From: DASVWZ01 sp963708575 | GTDB taxonomy: Bacteria > Acidobacteriota > Terriglobia > Terriglobales > Acidobacteriaceae | Direction: 5' to 3' | Length of the DNA stretch: 64,000 nucleotides | Assembly: GCA_963708575.1 (NCBI GenBank) | Contig: CAVPTB010000007.1 | Span: forward strand, 2,232,001-2,296,000 | Shown here: positions 25,363 through 34,379 of the stretch, in pieces | Layout: the number at the start of each line of letters is the position of its first letter | Numbering within the stretch: position 1 is the stretch's first letter | The notes under the pieces: model-generated | Told to the model about the DNA's origin: nothing | Seen by the model: only the letters and a program-made list of their open reading frames with translations | Database searches by the model: none | Position numbers and translations under genes: made by a program

Positions 25363-26532
25363 ATGACAGCATCTTCTCCATTTACCGACGTTCCCACCGC
25401 AGTCGAGAAAATCCGCGCAGGCCGCATGATTGTCGTGGTTGACGACGAAGATCGCGAGAACGAAGGCGACCTTACCCTGGCGGCTGAGAAGGTCACACCT
25501 GAAGCCATCAACTTCATGGCCAAGTTCGGCCGTGGACTCGTGTGTCTCGCCATGACCGAGGAGCGTCTCGACCATCTTCATATCGGTCCAATGACTGCTG
25601 AAAACACTTCGAACTACGGCACCGCGTTTTGCGAGGCTGTCGACGCACGGCAGGGGGTCACGACAGGGATCTCGGCGTACGATCGCGCCCATACGATTAA
25701 GGTAGCCATCGATCCCGCAACCCGGCCTGCCGATCTCGCGCGTCCCGGTCACGTCTTTCCGCTGAGGGCCCGCAAAGGCGGGGTTCTGCTGCGTGCCGGT
25801 CAAACTGAGGCAGCCGTTGACCTGGCGCGAATGGCCGGCATGGTCCCTGCTGGGGTTATCTGCGAAATCATGCGCGACGACGGCACCATGGCCCGTGTGC
25901 CGGATCTTATCGAGTTCTGTCAGACCCACGAGATGAAGATGCTGACAGTGGCAGAACTTATTCGCTACCGCATGCAGCATGAGCGATACGTACATCGAGT
26001 CGGCGAAGCGTTGATCGCTACTCCTTACGGAGAGTTCCGGCTTATCGCGTACGAGAGCGAAGTCGATGGAGGGGAGTCCCACGTCGCATTGGTGCGGGGA
26101 GACATTGAGCGAGGCGACGAGCCGGTGCTGGTCCGTATGCACTCACACTGCGTTTTGGGCGATGTCTTCGGATCCACAGGATGTGACTGTCACGCGGTGA
26201 TCGCAGGCTCAATGCAGGCAATTGCAAAAGAAGGACGGGGAGCGCTGATCTATCTGCATCAGACTTCGAAGGGTTTCTCCGTTGAAAAGATCGGCGACAG
26301 ATCCGTTCTGACGTTTCATCGCGACAAGCGCCTGCCCTCTCTGCCGGAAAGCGAGCGCAAGACGCAGCGTGAAATCGGGATGGGGGCGCAGATTCTGTCA
26401 GACCTCAACCTCCGGCGCATCAGGCTTCTCACCAACCACCCGCGAAAAGTCCCCGCGCTCGAGGGATTCAACATCGAGATCGTCGAGCAAGTGCCAGTCA
26501 CGCTAGACAGAGTGAAAACCGGGAAAAGCTAG
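25363..26532 (+). CDS. ribBA: RibBA-type riboflavin protein, second domain divergent
   Basis: 389 residues in the RibBA order. The N-terminal 3,4-dihydroxy-2-butanone 4-phosphate synthase domain (about 1-205) is intact: DDEDRENEGDL, the GLVCLAMTEERL turn, STNYGTAF-like NTSNYGTAF, and RPGHVFPLRA. It makes the four-carbon unit of riboflavin from ribulose 5-phosphate. The C-terminal GTP cyclohydrolase II-like domain (about 206-389) keeps the zinc Cys residues (HSHC, GCDC) but lacks the RQEGRGIGL loop, reading HQTSKGFSVEK instead, and reads EIGMGAQIL where active enzymes have DYGIGAQ. It is therefore probably inactive for GTP ring opening, and a separate ribA would be needed. Confidence 0.92.
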   Translation: MTASSPFTDVPTAVEKIRAGRMIVVVDDEDRENEGDLTLAAEKVTPEAINFMAKFGRGLVCLAMTEERLDHLHIGPMTAENTSNYGTAFCEAVDARQGVTTGISAYDRAHTIKVAIDPATRPADLARPGHVFPLRARKGGVLLRAGQTEAAVDLARMAGMVPAGVICEIMRDDGTMARVPDLIEFCQTHEMKMLTVAELIRYRMQHERYVHRVGEALIATPYGEFRLIAYESEVDGGESHVALVRGDIERGDEPVLVRMHSHCVLGDVFGSTGCDCHAVIAGSMQAIAKEGRGALIYLHQTSKGFSVEKIGDRSVLTFHRDKRLPSLPESERKTQREIGMGAQILSDLNLRRIRLLTNHPRKVPALEGFNIEIVEQVPVTLDRVKTGKS

Positions 26533-26574
26533 ACCTTCTCCACAAGAAATGGTGGCACCTGTTAGGCCTTCGCT

Positions 26575-29139
26575 TCAGAAGGCATAGCGGACTGCGAACT
26601 CGGTCGTGCTGCCATTGAAATCCTGTATGGGGATGGGCGCCAGACCTTGTATTGCGTTCGAAGGCAATCCTCGGCCGTTATAGCCGTAGTAGTTCCAGGT
26701 CATGCGGTAGCTCAGGCCTTTGTACAGATCGAAAATCACTCTCGCATACGGCTTCTGATAGTTGAAAGCGAGCGTTCCAGGAACCTGCAGCGGGTCTATC
26801 GCCAGGGTACTGCCTCCAACGAATGTGCCCGCATACCCGACGGTTGTCGTGACTCGCTTGGTCGGTTTCCACATTACGTCGGCATACGCGAAATGCTGTG
26901 TGCTGGAGTAAAAGCCTGATCCAAGAACTGCCGGCGGCGCATATCCCAGGCTTGCCGGACACTGATTGAGGGGCGGAGGGCCAAAGGCATTTTGGTAGTA
27001 ACAAATCTCGGCCGCGATATACAAATCCGTGTAGGTGTAGCCCAAATCAAAGAACACCTTCGAGTCGGGCATGAATGTCGTAATAAAGCTGTAGCTCCGG
27101 CCGTGCTCGATGTCGTTCACGGTATCCACGTTGTCGCGGTTTTCGTGAATGTCGATCGCTCCGTCAAAGTTAACCCAGGAGAGCGGTTTATAGTCCGCAT
27201 GAATCTTGTAGCTCTCCACCTGCCGGGGGCTAGTTCGGGTGAAGGAATAATCGTTGTAACCGAAGGCGAAGTCGGCAGTGATCCGCAACTTGTCGGTCGG
27301 AAGTGCCGTTAAGCCCGCGATCAGAGTCTTCTCATGGATTTCGGTGATGTTGCGGGATGTGTCGCTGTCGGGAGAAGCGCCGGAAAAAGTCAATGAGATG
27401 AGCTGCCCACTCACGGGATCAACAGTCTCAGTGCAGGCAGAGGGCGTAGCGCAGTCTCCCCGGGCGGCCAAATAGTCATTGGCGGCGTTACCGCCCACCC
27501 CGCCCGGAAAATAGGTCTCTCCAGAAAAAAAAGTCGCGCTGAAATCTGCGATGGTCCGAGCTGTGTACTCATAACCGATCCGGCCGGTCAGTCGCTTGGA
27601 GAAGTCGTATTGCAATTGGAAGGTATTCGATCGAATGTTCTGCCCCAGAAAACTCGAGGTCGGGCCATTCACCGTGTCGGCAGACGAACTCGCGCTGTGA
27701 CCGGGACAGGTTGGCGCCGTATACGGCGCAGGACACATCGAAAGAAATGTTGCCGCGGTAAATATCGATTGCGGTTGGGCTAATCCGAGCAACCCAGGCT
27801 GCAACTGACCAAATATGTTTGTCTCCGATGTGTCCCAGAGTCCAGGAGTTCGCCAGTTGTCGTAACGGAACGAATCGAGAATGCGAAACTTGTCAGTGAC
27901 GGAATAAACTCCTGACCAGTCCGCATTCACAGAGACGCGCTTGGCGTCCGCTGGCCCACCCGTAATACCCCCACGTGAGCCGCTCCGGCTCACGTAGTCG
28001 TTTACGATCTCATTGAAATTTGGCACCGAGTTGTTAGCCGTGCTGTAACCCAGCGAACCTGACGTCTCGAATTTCTTGAAGTAATCGGACTGAAAACGAA
28101 GACGCTCCGACGGCATAAAATTTCGCGGAGACGCGGATTGGCTATACGACAAATATCCGTTGCAATTCGGATTGACCACATTCGGCGTCGCAGCGATCGG
28201 CGTGGCGCACGGCAAAATCTCGACCGGACCCAGCGTGCTCCAGATAATTCCCAGGTCCACGGGGGTGCCGTTGGCGAGCTGATAGCCGGAATCTTGCGGA
28301 TTGTCAGTGACCACATTGTCTTGCTTGTAGTAACTCAGGAACTGATCGTAGGAAACTGTAGTTCTGGGAAAGAGCCGGACATCCACGCCCACACGATACG
28401 CATTGGTCGTGTAGCTGTAGGTTTGGTTGAACTGCGGGATCGTCCCTCCATCGGTAGTAAAGAAGCCAGGGCCTTCATCACGGTCATGGGAAAAACCCAG
28501 TCGCAATTTGACGCGCGATTGCGGAAAGAGAGTCAAATTGTAATCCTGCATCCGGCGAACCAGGTCCAGCGAATGCGGAGAGTTAGCAATCCCTAAGGCA
28601 GGGTTCGAAACTGCCGGGTTTAGCGGGTTGGCCAACAAATTGTAGTCCCAGAAGTTTTTGTCTCTGCGAAACAGCACCCGCAAGTCGTACAACTTGTTCT
28701 TGTTGATTCGCAGACGGGTTACGTCATTCGGATCGCCGCCGTAGCCAAAGTTGCTGAAGTTAAGATTGTCGAACAGCAGGCCGTTGTGATCGAGTGACCG
28801 CATGTCCAGGGTGTAGTCGAAAAGACGAAGCCCCGACCCGAGATTCACGAAAGTATCGTAGGTATTGATATTTCCATTGATCCATGTGTTTCGATAGCCA
28901 GCCTCAATCGATTGCTGGATGTTGTAATTTCCCGAATCAATCCCCTTGGATTCTTCATTTGCGCTTTGCGCCTGAGTAGGGACCGGCCAGGCCAACAGAA
29001 TTGCGATAAATATCAGGAAGGTGAATCCGGCAGCTGCCGGCAAAGTCCTTGCGACCGCCCCGTGCGCCAGATCAACCTTCTGCTCTTGGCCGGCCATGTC
29101 GCGAAGATTTTGGTTCCGTGATGTCAGGATAGAATTCAT
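26575..29139 (-). CDS. MtrB/PioB-like outer-membrane barrel
   Basis: 854-residue outer-membrane beta-barrel of the decahaem-associated MtrB/PioB family. A long basic N-terminus leads to a signal segment (about residues 35-58, ending PTQAQ), then a run of Tyr/Phe-rich amphipathic strands (for example YTLDMRSLDHNGLLFDNLNF and FKKFETSGSLGYST), closing with FAVRYAF, whose C-terminal Phe is typical of barrels. The start is uncertain; an in-frame ATG at 29097 is an alternative. It follows the decahaem gene by 8 bases. In known systems the barrel sheathes the decahaem protein so electrons can cross the outer membrane. I see no CxxC near the mature N-terminus, unlike Shewanella MtrB. Confidence 0.8.
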   Translation of the reverse strand: MNSILTSRNQNLRDMAGQEQKVDLAHGAVARTLPAAAGFTFLIFIAILLAWPVPTQAQSANEESKGIDSGNYNIQQSIEAGYRNTWINGNINTYDTFVNLGSGLRLFDYTLDMRSLDHNGLLFDNLNFSNFGYGGDPNDVTRLRINKNKLYDLRVLFRRDKNFWDYNLLANPLNPAVSNPALGIANSPHSLDLVRRMQDYNLTLFPQSRVKLRLGFSHDRDEGPGFFTTDGGTIPQFNQTYSYTTNAYRVGVDVRLFPRTTVSYDQFLSYYKQDNVVTDNPQDSGYQLANGTPVDLGIIWSTLGPVEILPCATPIAATPNVVNPNCNGYLSYSQSASPRNFMPSERLRFQSDYFKKFETSGSLGYSTANNSVPNFNEIVNDYVSRSGSRGGITGGPADAKRVSVNADWSGVYSVTDKFRILDSFRYDNWRTPGLWDTSETNIFGQLQPGLLGLAQPQSIFTAATFLSMCPAPYTAPTCPGHSASSSADTVNGPTSSFLGQNIRSNTFQLQYDFSKRLTGRIGYEYTARTIADFSATFFSGETYFPGGVGGNAANDYLAARGDCATPSACTETVDPVSGQLISLTFSGASPDSDTSRNITEIHEKTLIAGLTALPTDKLRITADFAFGYNDYSFTRTSPRQVESYKIHADYKPLSWVNFDGAIDIHENRDNVDTVNDIEHGRSYSFITTFMPDSKVFFDLGYTYTDLYIAAEICYYQNAFGPPPLNQCPASLGYAPPAVLGSGFYSSTQHFAYADVMWKPTKRVTTTVGYAGTFVGGSTLAIDPLQVPGTLAFNYQKPYARVIFDLYKGLSYRMTWNYYGYNGRGLPSNAIQGLAPIPIQDFNGSTTEFAVRYAF

Positions 29140-29147
29140 GGCGACTT

Positions 29148-30119
29148 CTACTTGAAAAATGTCTGGTCGAAGTTGGAGCCGTGGATCTGGTTATGGCATA
29201 GTGTGCACGATTTAAAGAAAGTCTCCTGGCTGTGAAATGAAGGCGTTCCCGGCGCATTTCCGGTCTTCCCGTTCATCAGGGAATTGGTATGACACTGTAG
29301 GCACAGAAGATTGACGTTGCTCACCTTCAGCATGTGAAGGTTGGCGCCGCCGTGTGGAATATGGCAAGACGAGCATCCCTCGACCTTTACCGGCTCGTGC
29401 TCGAAGACAAATGGCCCCTGCTTATCGGTGTGACAGCCGAAGCAGACTGCATCCTGTGTCGCCGAAGTCCGCACTTGCTTGGGCCCAACCGTGCCGTGAG
29501 GGTTGTGGCAATCCGAACATTGGACCAGGCCCTCATTGACGCGATGGTGAAAAGGCATCTCAAACTGGGATTTTTGTTGCAGGTGGCACGAATAACACAA
29601 CGCCGGCTGCGTTTTTGTTAACAGAAATTCTTTGCTTTCGGAGTGGTGCGGCGAGTGACAGGAAATGCAACTGACGTTGTTTTGGGTGTGGATCGAGTTA
29701 ATGGCGTTCATGTGCTGCGATCCGCCGGCGTGGCAACTCATGCAGCGGGCGTTGACTTCTTTCGTAGAAGCAGTCTCGAACACGAAAATTTTGCTCTTGT
29801 CGCCGCCGCCCGCCACGTGATCCGCCCCCGGACCGTGGCATCCTTCGCATCCTTGCTTGGAAGGGCCGCCTTCTTTATTTAGTGTGGTCTGCCAATGCGG
29901 CGTCTTCGCCCATCCATCGTAAATCTCTTCGTGACAGGTTTTACAGGTCTCAGCTCCGACGTATTTTGATATCTCGGGGGAAGGCGCACCGGTAGTCGCC
30001 GAGTTGGAGGACGGAACGCTCTTATCGGTATCCTGCGGACCAGCCTGAGCTGCAACTACAACCGAAAGGAACAAAACTGAAAACTGGAGAACTCGAAAGG
30101 CATTGAAAGTCGGCGGCAT
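29148..30119 (-). CDS. Decahaem c-type cytochrome (DmsE/MtrA-like)
   Basis: 323 residues with exactly ten CxxCH sites: CKTCH, CEGCH, CMSCH, CISCH, CYSCH, CSDCH, CFGCH, CSSCH, CLQCH and CTLCH. Their spacing matches the periplasmic DmsE/MtrA family that passes electrons from the inner membrane to an outer-membrane conduit. I chose the ATG at 30119, which opens a normal signal peptide (MPPTFNAFRVLQFSVLFLSV) and has a GGAGG-like sequence upstream; the open frame extends another 32 codons that look non-coding. It is the first gene of an operon with the barrel gene. No terminal reductase or outer-surface cytochrome is in the window, so the electron acceptor is unknown. Confidence 0.93.
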   Translation of the reverse strand: MPPTFNAFRVLQFSVLFLSVVVAAQAGPQDTDKSVPSSNSATTGAPSPEISKYVGAETCKTCHEEIYDGWAKTPHWQTTLNKEGGPSKQGCEGCHGPGADHVAGGGDKSKIFVFETASTKEVNARCMSCHAGGSQHMNAINSIHTQNNVSCISCHSPHHSESKEFLLTKTQPALCYSCHLQQKSQFEMPFHHRVNEGLVQCSDCHNPHGTVGPKQVRTSATQDAVCFGCHTDKQGPFVFEHEPVKVEGCSSCHIPHGGANLHMLKVSNVNLLCLQCHTNSLMNGKTGNAPGTPSFHSQETFFKSCTLCHNQIHGSNFDQTFFK

Positions 30120-30608
30120 TCGCACGGTCCCTCCACCTCCGGGTTTAGCCACGAACAACACGAGTAACTTTCGTGGTTCACAAACTTTGAAGTCTTCAGT
30201 TCCTGCCTCATCCAACCACGCCAGATGTCGTCAGCAATTCTTCGTGGACGTTTCGACTGGATAGCAGGCTGGCCATCAACTTAAAAAACTCCAAGCCAAA
30301 TCCAAGTGTGGAATATGCCAGCACATCAGCAACAAAGCTGTTCCCTATTGCTCATTTTCAAAAAAGGATTTGGGTACCACGAGTCCGTGGCGATCAGACT
30401 TGTTTCAGCGATTTCTTAGGCTGTAGAAGGGCTTGCTCAGTCCTGAAGTTACCGGCCCGGACCTCGCGCGGCCAAGGGCGTCACCCTCGCGCGGAAATTG
30501 CCAACCATTGCTATACTTTCTCGTCCAAAACCAAGGGACCACCATGACATTTGGCCTTGGCGGCGGGGGGTGTATTAGTGCTGTGCACGGTAGTCGCGGA
30601 GGTACATC
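30120..30608. other. 489-base divergent intergenic region
   Basis: Lies between the decahaem gene (leftward) and the DUF1624 gene (rightward). An inverted repeat CCACGAA (30149-30155)/TTCGTGG (30170-30176) falls in the decahaem leader, 30-57 bases before its ATG. Near the right gene TGCTATACT (-10 element TATACT at 30512-30517) fits an extended -10 promoter with a leader of about 85 bases. No gene is supported here. Confidence 0.5.
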
Positions 30609-31841
30609 ATGAACGCCACTCTTTCTCCCAGTCCGATCTCAACCCCTGCCTCGACCTCGATGACGCGGATCCAATCCATCGATCTCATCCGCGGCGCGGT
30701 TATGATTCTGATGGCCATCGATCATGTGCGCGTCTATTCCGGCCTGCCTGCGGGCGGCCCGACTCCCGGAATTTTCTTTACGCGATGGATCACCCATTTC
30801 TGCGCCCCGGCGTTTATTTTTTTGGCCGGTACAAGCATCTTCTTCTACGGTCGCAAACACACTGATGTGTCGCGGTTCCTGGTCTTACGCGGAGCCTGGC
30901 TCATCTTCCTTGAACTCACTGTTCTGCGCGTCGCTTGGACATTCAATTTCGACTTCAGGCATTACGAGTTGGCAGGGGTCATCTGGGTGATTGGCTGGTG
31001 CATGATTCTGATGGCTGGCCTGGTGAAACTGCCCCTGCCAGTTGTCGGCGTCATAGGCCTGGCAATCGTTGCGGCACACAACCTGATGGACTCTCACATG
31101 GGCGCATTGCTCGATGGGATGGACACCAACCGGTTCTCAGGTCTCTGGAAAATTCTTTATGTAGGATTTTTTGCCGGGCCAGTTCAGTTCGGCCCCAACG
31201 GCCCCTATCTTACAGTGTTGTATTCCATCATTCCGTGGATAGGCGTGATGGCGGCTGGATATGCGTTTGGCAAGATTCTGACTTTAGAACGTGATCGCCG
31301 AAGCCAGATCTGTTTTGCCATCGGTTTCGGCGCCGTGGCGCTCTTTCTGCTGCTGCGCGGCTTTAACCTCTACGGCGATCCCCGTCCGTGGCACGCCGCC
31401 GCTCAAGGCAGGAATGGATTACCGCCAATGCCCGCGTGGCTTTCCTTCCTGAATACTACGAAGTATCCGGCCTCGCTCTGTTTTCTCCTGATGACTCTGG
31501 GCCCGATCATTGCGCTGATGCCATTGCTTGAAAACGCACGTGGCGCTCTGGCCCGTCGAATCGCCGTCTTCGGCAAAGTGCCTTTCTTTTACTACGTATT
31601 GCATATTCCTCTGATTCACGGGATGGCACTTGTCGTGTCCAAAATAAGACTGGGATTTGTGAGCCCGTGGCTCTTCACCAATCACCCCATGGGCAATCCG
31701 GAGCCGCCTGACGGGTATGTCTGGAGTCTCCCGCTTCTCTACCTCGTGTGGGGGATTGCAATTGTGCTGCTTTATTTCGCATGCCGCTGGTTCGCCGACT
31801 TTAAAACCAAGAGAGACGACTGGTGGCTGAAGTATCTATAG
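30609..31841 (+). CDS. DUF1624 / HGSNAT-like membrane protein
   Basis: 410-residue inner-membrane protein with about ten hydrophobic segments. The N-terminal RIQSIDLIRGAVMILMAIDH followed by VRVYSGLP and ITHFCAPAFIFLAGTSIF is the signature of the DUF1624 family, related to the acyltransferase-like domain of heparan-alpha-glucosaminide N-acetyltransferase. The conserved His in AIDHVR and RWITHF are the likely working residues. In bacteria members of this group are thought to move acetyl groups across the membrane onto surface glycans, but the substrate here is unknown. GGAGG lies 7 bases before the ATG. It stands alone, converging on the cysteine desulfurase gene. Confidence 0.85.
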   Translation: MNATLSPSPISTPASTSMTRIQSIDLIRGAVMILMAIDHVRVYSGLPAGGPTPGIFFTRWITHFCAPAFIFLAGTSIFFYGRKHTDVSRFLVLRGAWLIFLELTVLRVAWTFNFDFRHYELAGVIWVIGWCMILMAGLVKLPLPVVGVIGLAIVAAHNLMDSHMGALLDGMDTNRFSGLWKILYVGFFAGPVQFGPNGPYLTVLYSIIPWIGVMAAGYAFGKILTLERDRRSQICFAIGFGAVALFLLLRGFNLYGDPRPWHAAAQGRNGLPPMPAWLSFLNTTKYPASLCFLLMTLGPIIALMPLLENARGALARRIAVFGKVPFFYYVLHIPLIHGMALVVSKIRLGFVSPWLFTNHPMGNPEPPDGYVWSLPLLYLVWGIAIVLLYFACRWFADFKTKRDDWWLKYL

Positions 31842-31884
31842 AGCGAGGAGAGGCGCTTCATCAATTCAGTGGTCGAATGCGCTA

Positions 31885-33477
31885 TTACAGTTGGCGATGT
31901 CCGCGGTCGGCCTGTAGGCGAAGCAACGCGGCAACCAGCGCGTCAATGTCTTCCTTCGTGTTGTAAAACGCCAATGACGGGCGAACCGTGCTCTCCACTC
32001 CCATGCGACGCAGGATCGGCTGGGCGCAGTGGTGTCCAGCGCGGACCGCAATTCCCTCCTGGTTCAGAGCAGTTCCCACATCCTCGGTGCGAACGTCGTC
32101 GAGAACAAAGGACAGCACTCCTGCTTTCTCGTGCGCCGTTCCGATCAGGCGCAGCCCAGGTACGCTGAGCAGCCCCTCGGTCCCGTACTCGAGAAGCTCG
32201 TGTTCGTAGGCGGCGATGTTTTCCATGCCGATTTGCTCGACGTAGTCGAGCGCGGCGCCGAGTCCGACAGCATCGGCGATGTTTCCGGTACCAGCTTCGA
32301 AGCGAGCTGGGGCCGATTGATACGTGGTCCTTTCAAAGGTGACGTCGGCGATCATGTTGCCACCGCCTTGCCAAGGCGGCATATTCTCGAGCACGTCAAG
32401 CTTTCCGTAGACCACGCCGATTCCGGTTGGGCCGAAGACTTTGTGGCCTGAGAAGACATAGAAGTCGCAGTCCAGTGCTTGCACATCGGCGCGCATGTGA
32501 GACACGGCCTGTGCACCGTCAACCAGAACGCGAGCTCCATAGCGATGAGCGATGGCGACCATCTCCCGCGCTGGCGTGACGGTTCCCAAAGCGTTCGAAA
32601 CCTGGCTGAACGAAACGATTTTTGTGCGTGGACCGAGTAGTCTTTCGTACTCTTCGAGAATTACCTCGCCACGGTCATTAACCGGGGCAACGCGGAGGCG
32701 CGCACCCTTCTCCGAGCAGAGCTGTTGCCACGGAACGATGTTGGCGTGGTGCTCCAGCCACGTGATGACGACCTCGTCGCCTTTATAGACGTTGCGACGT
32801 CCCCAACTTTGGGCGATCAGGTTGATACCTTCGGTGGTGCCGCGCACATAAATGATCTCGCGAGTGGAAGAAGCATTCAGAAAGCGGCGAGCTTTTTCTC
32901 GCGCGCTCTCGTAGGCGTCCGTGGCTCTAGCAGCGAGCGTGTGGGCGGCACGGTGAATGTTGGAATTTTCGTGCTGATAGAAGTATGAGAGCCGGTCGAT
33001 GACCGCGTTTGGCTTTTGCGTGGTAGCGGCATTGTCAAGCCAGATCAGCGGACGACCATGGACTTGCTCTTGCAGGATAGGAAAGTCCTTGCGAACGATG
33101 TGTGCGTCGAGCGGCCGTTTGGTGGTGTCGAGACTCGGTACCACATCGGGTTCGAACTCGAAAATATGGCGTCCCGGCGCCGTAGCACCGGGATCGCCAG
33201 CCGGAGAAGTCTTTGCCGTCTGCGAAGTGAATCCCGATGTGCCCGGCACTGTTGGAGGCGAAACGGCCACACGGGCTTCACGCTCGCTAGTTGGAATCGG
33301 CGGAGGTGTCGAAGGCAAGGCTGGTAATCCCGAGCGCGGACTGCGCGCCCGGAACGCCGGGAAACGAGAAAATTTCACTTGCCGTGGGAAAGGACGTCGC
33401 AGTTCCCGGATAGGCGGCTTGAGCAATATTCTGGGGGCCTGCTTTAGGAGGCTTACTGGAAGCCGGAACCACGGCAA
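31885..33477 (-). CDS. Encapsulin-cargo cysteine desulfurase, catalytic part
   Basis: SufS-type, PLP-dependent cysteine desulfurase that takes sulfur from cysteine as an enzyme persulfide. The catalytic domain starts near LDAHIVRKDFPILQEQVHGR and keeps the family features: LIWLDNAATTQKPNAVIDRL, EHHANIVPWQ, VDGAQAVSHM, the PLP Lys in SGHKVFGPTGIGVVYG, PARFEAGTGNIADAVGL and the persulfide Cys in RAGHHCAQP. It is preceded by an acidic linker (IFEFEPDVVPSLD). This frame is open to 33477, but roughly the first 50 residues there are shadow sequence: the true protein continues upstream in other frames as the cargo-loading domain (next entry), with breaks. It lies directly downstream of the encapsulin shell gene, as in family 2A encapsulin operons. 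Confidence 0.9.
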   Translation of the reverse strand: MPWFRLPVSLLKQAPRILLKPPIRELRRPFPRQVKFSRFPAFRARSPRSGLPALPSTPPPIPTSEREARVAVSPPTVPGTSGFTSQTAKTSPAGDPGATAPGRHIFEFEPDVVPSLDTTKRPLDAHIVRKDFPILQEQVHGRPLIWLDNAATTQKPNAVIDRLSYFYQHENSNIHRAAHTLAARATDAYESAREKARRFLNASSTREIIYVRGTTEGINLIAQSWGRRNVYKGDEVVITWLEHHANIVPWQQLCSEKGARLRVAPVNDRGEVILEEYERLLGPRTKIVSFSQVSNALGTVTPAREMVAIAHRYGARVLVDGAQAVSHMRADVQALDCDFYVFSGHKVFGPTGIGVVYGKLDVLENMPPWQGGGNMIADVTFERTTYQSAPARFEAGTGNIADAVGLGAALDYVEQIGMENIAAYEHELLEYGTEGLLSVPGLRLIGTAHEKAGVLSFVLDDVRTEDVGTALNQEGIAVRAGHHCAQPILRRMGVESTVRPSLAFYNTKEDIDALVAALLRLQADRGHRQL

Positions 33478-34379
33478 TTTGTGACTCGCTTCCGATTGCT
33501 GTAGCTGGTTGCGATGGTACGACAGTAGTATCCGGAACGGATGTAGGTGCAGCCGACGCGACCGACGGCTGAGCCGGGATCACCGGCGCGGACTGGAGGC
33601 CGGGTGACTCGGGCATACTCGGCACTCGCGGAAAAGAGAACACGTCGGCTGCCGGAAATATGGGCGGAGCTGCTGGAGTTGCGCCCTTTTCTCCGTCGAG
33701 GAAATAAGGAATTGAACCCGGCACAGCGGTTGCGCCTTCTACTGCCACTGGAAATGCGACTGCATCAATGCCGCCGGGAGGCGAAGTTGGCGGCGAAGAC
33801 GGAATGGCTGGAACCGCCGGAGCCGAGAAGGCTTCGGTTGTGGGACGCAAAGTCGGAACTACCGAGGGCGGCAAGATCACCCCTTCTGAGGCAGTCGGTG
33901 GCGTTGCGGGAACCGGCGGCAATGTGCCTGGGGATCCCGGAACAATCCCTGTCCCGCCCGCCAATGATGCCGGGATCGCCCGCAGTTCCGCCTCGCTCAA
34001 AAGGATCGGAGACGGAGTGGCGGGGAAACCGGTTGTAGTTTGAGCATCGGGCACATTGGGAAAAGAGAACATCTCCGCCGTCGGTGGAAAAGACGCAGTC
34101 GGTGGCAAACGGATCCGGCCTTTGGCTGTAGGCCGACGAAACATCAGACGGAGCCAGGAACGTCCGTACAGAGGGGACATCGGGTGTGCCCGATGTTTCC
34201 GCCTGCGGATTGAGCGGTAAGGCAGCGAAGAACTCATTCGCCAATCTGGCGATCGTGGCCACGTCCGGGAATGCCGGGATACCGGAAGGAGGCTGCGCCG
34301 AGTTCTTATCCAACCCTAAGTCCGATCCTGATTCGTTCCCGCCCTCGCGCTCATTTGTATTCGTGATATTGATCGACAT
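33287..34379 (-). pseudogene. N-terminal cargo-loading domain of the desulfurase, frameshifted
   Basis: A long Pro/Ala/Val-rich region that should be fused to the desulfurase. It starts at the ATG at 34379 (GGAG 7 bases upstream), overlapping the shell gene's 3' end by 29 bases, and has a helical stretch PDVATIARLANEFFAALP (residues 39-56) of the kind that anchors such cargo. Around 34110 the product shifts frame to RIRLPPTASFPPTAEMFSFP and stays open to 33287; near 33320 it shifts again into the desulfurase frame (PPIPTSEREARVAV). Each shift equals one extra base. Four FS(F/A)P-x-VP motifs recur, at about 34069, 33829, 33640 and 33370. In the DNA as given, shell-targeting and catalysis are uncoupled. 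Confidence 0.75.

Noticed and set aside
25282..26142. 286-codon open frame antisense to ribBA
   Set aside because: ribBA is unmistakable on the plus strand; the antisense frame is a result of codon bias.
33765..34110. Continuation of the 34379 open frame down to 33765 as a separate 204-residue protein
   Set aside because: After about residue 90 the product stops resembling the Pro-rich domain, while another frame carries on with the FSFP motifs.
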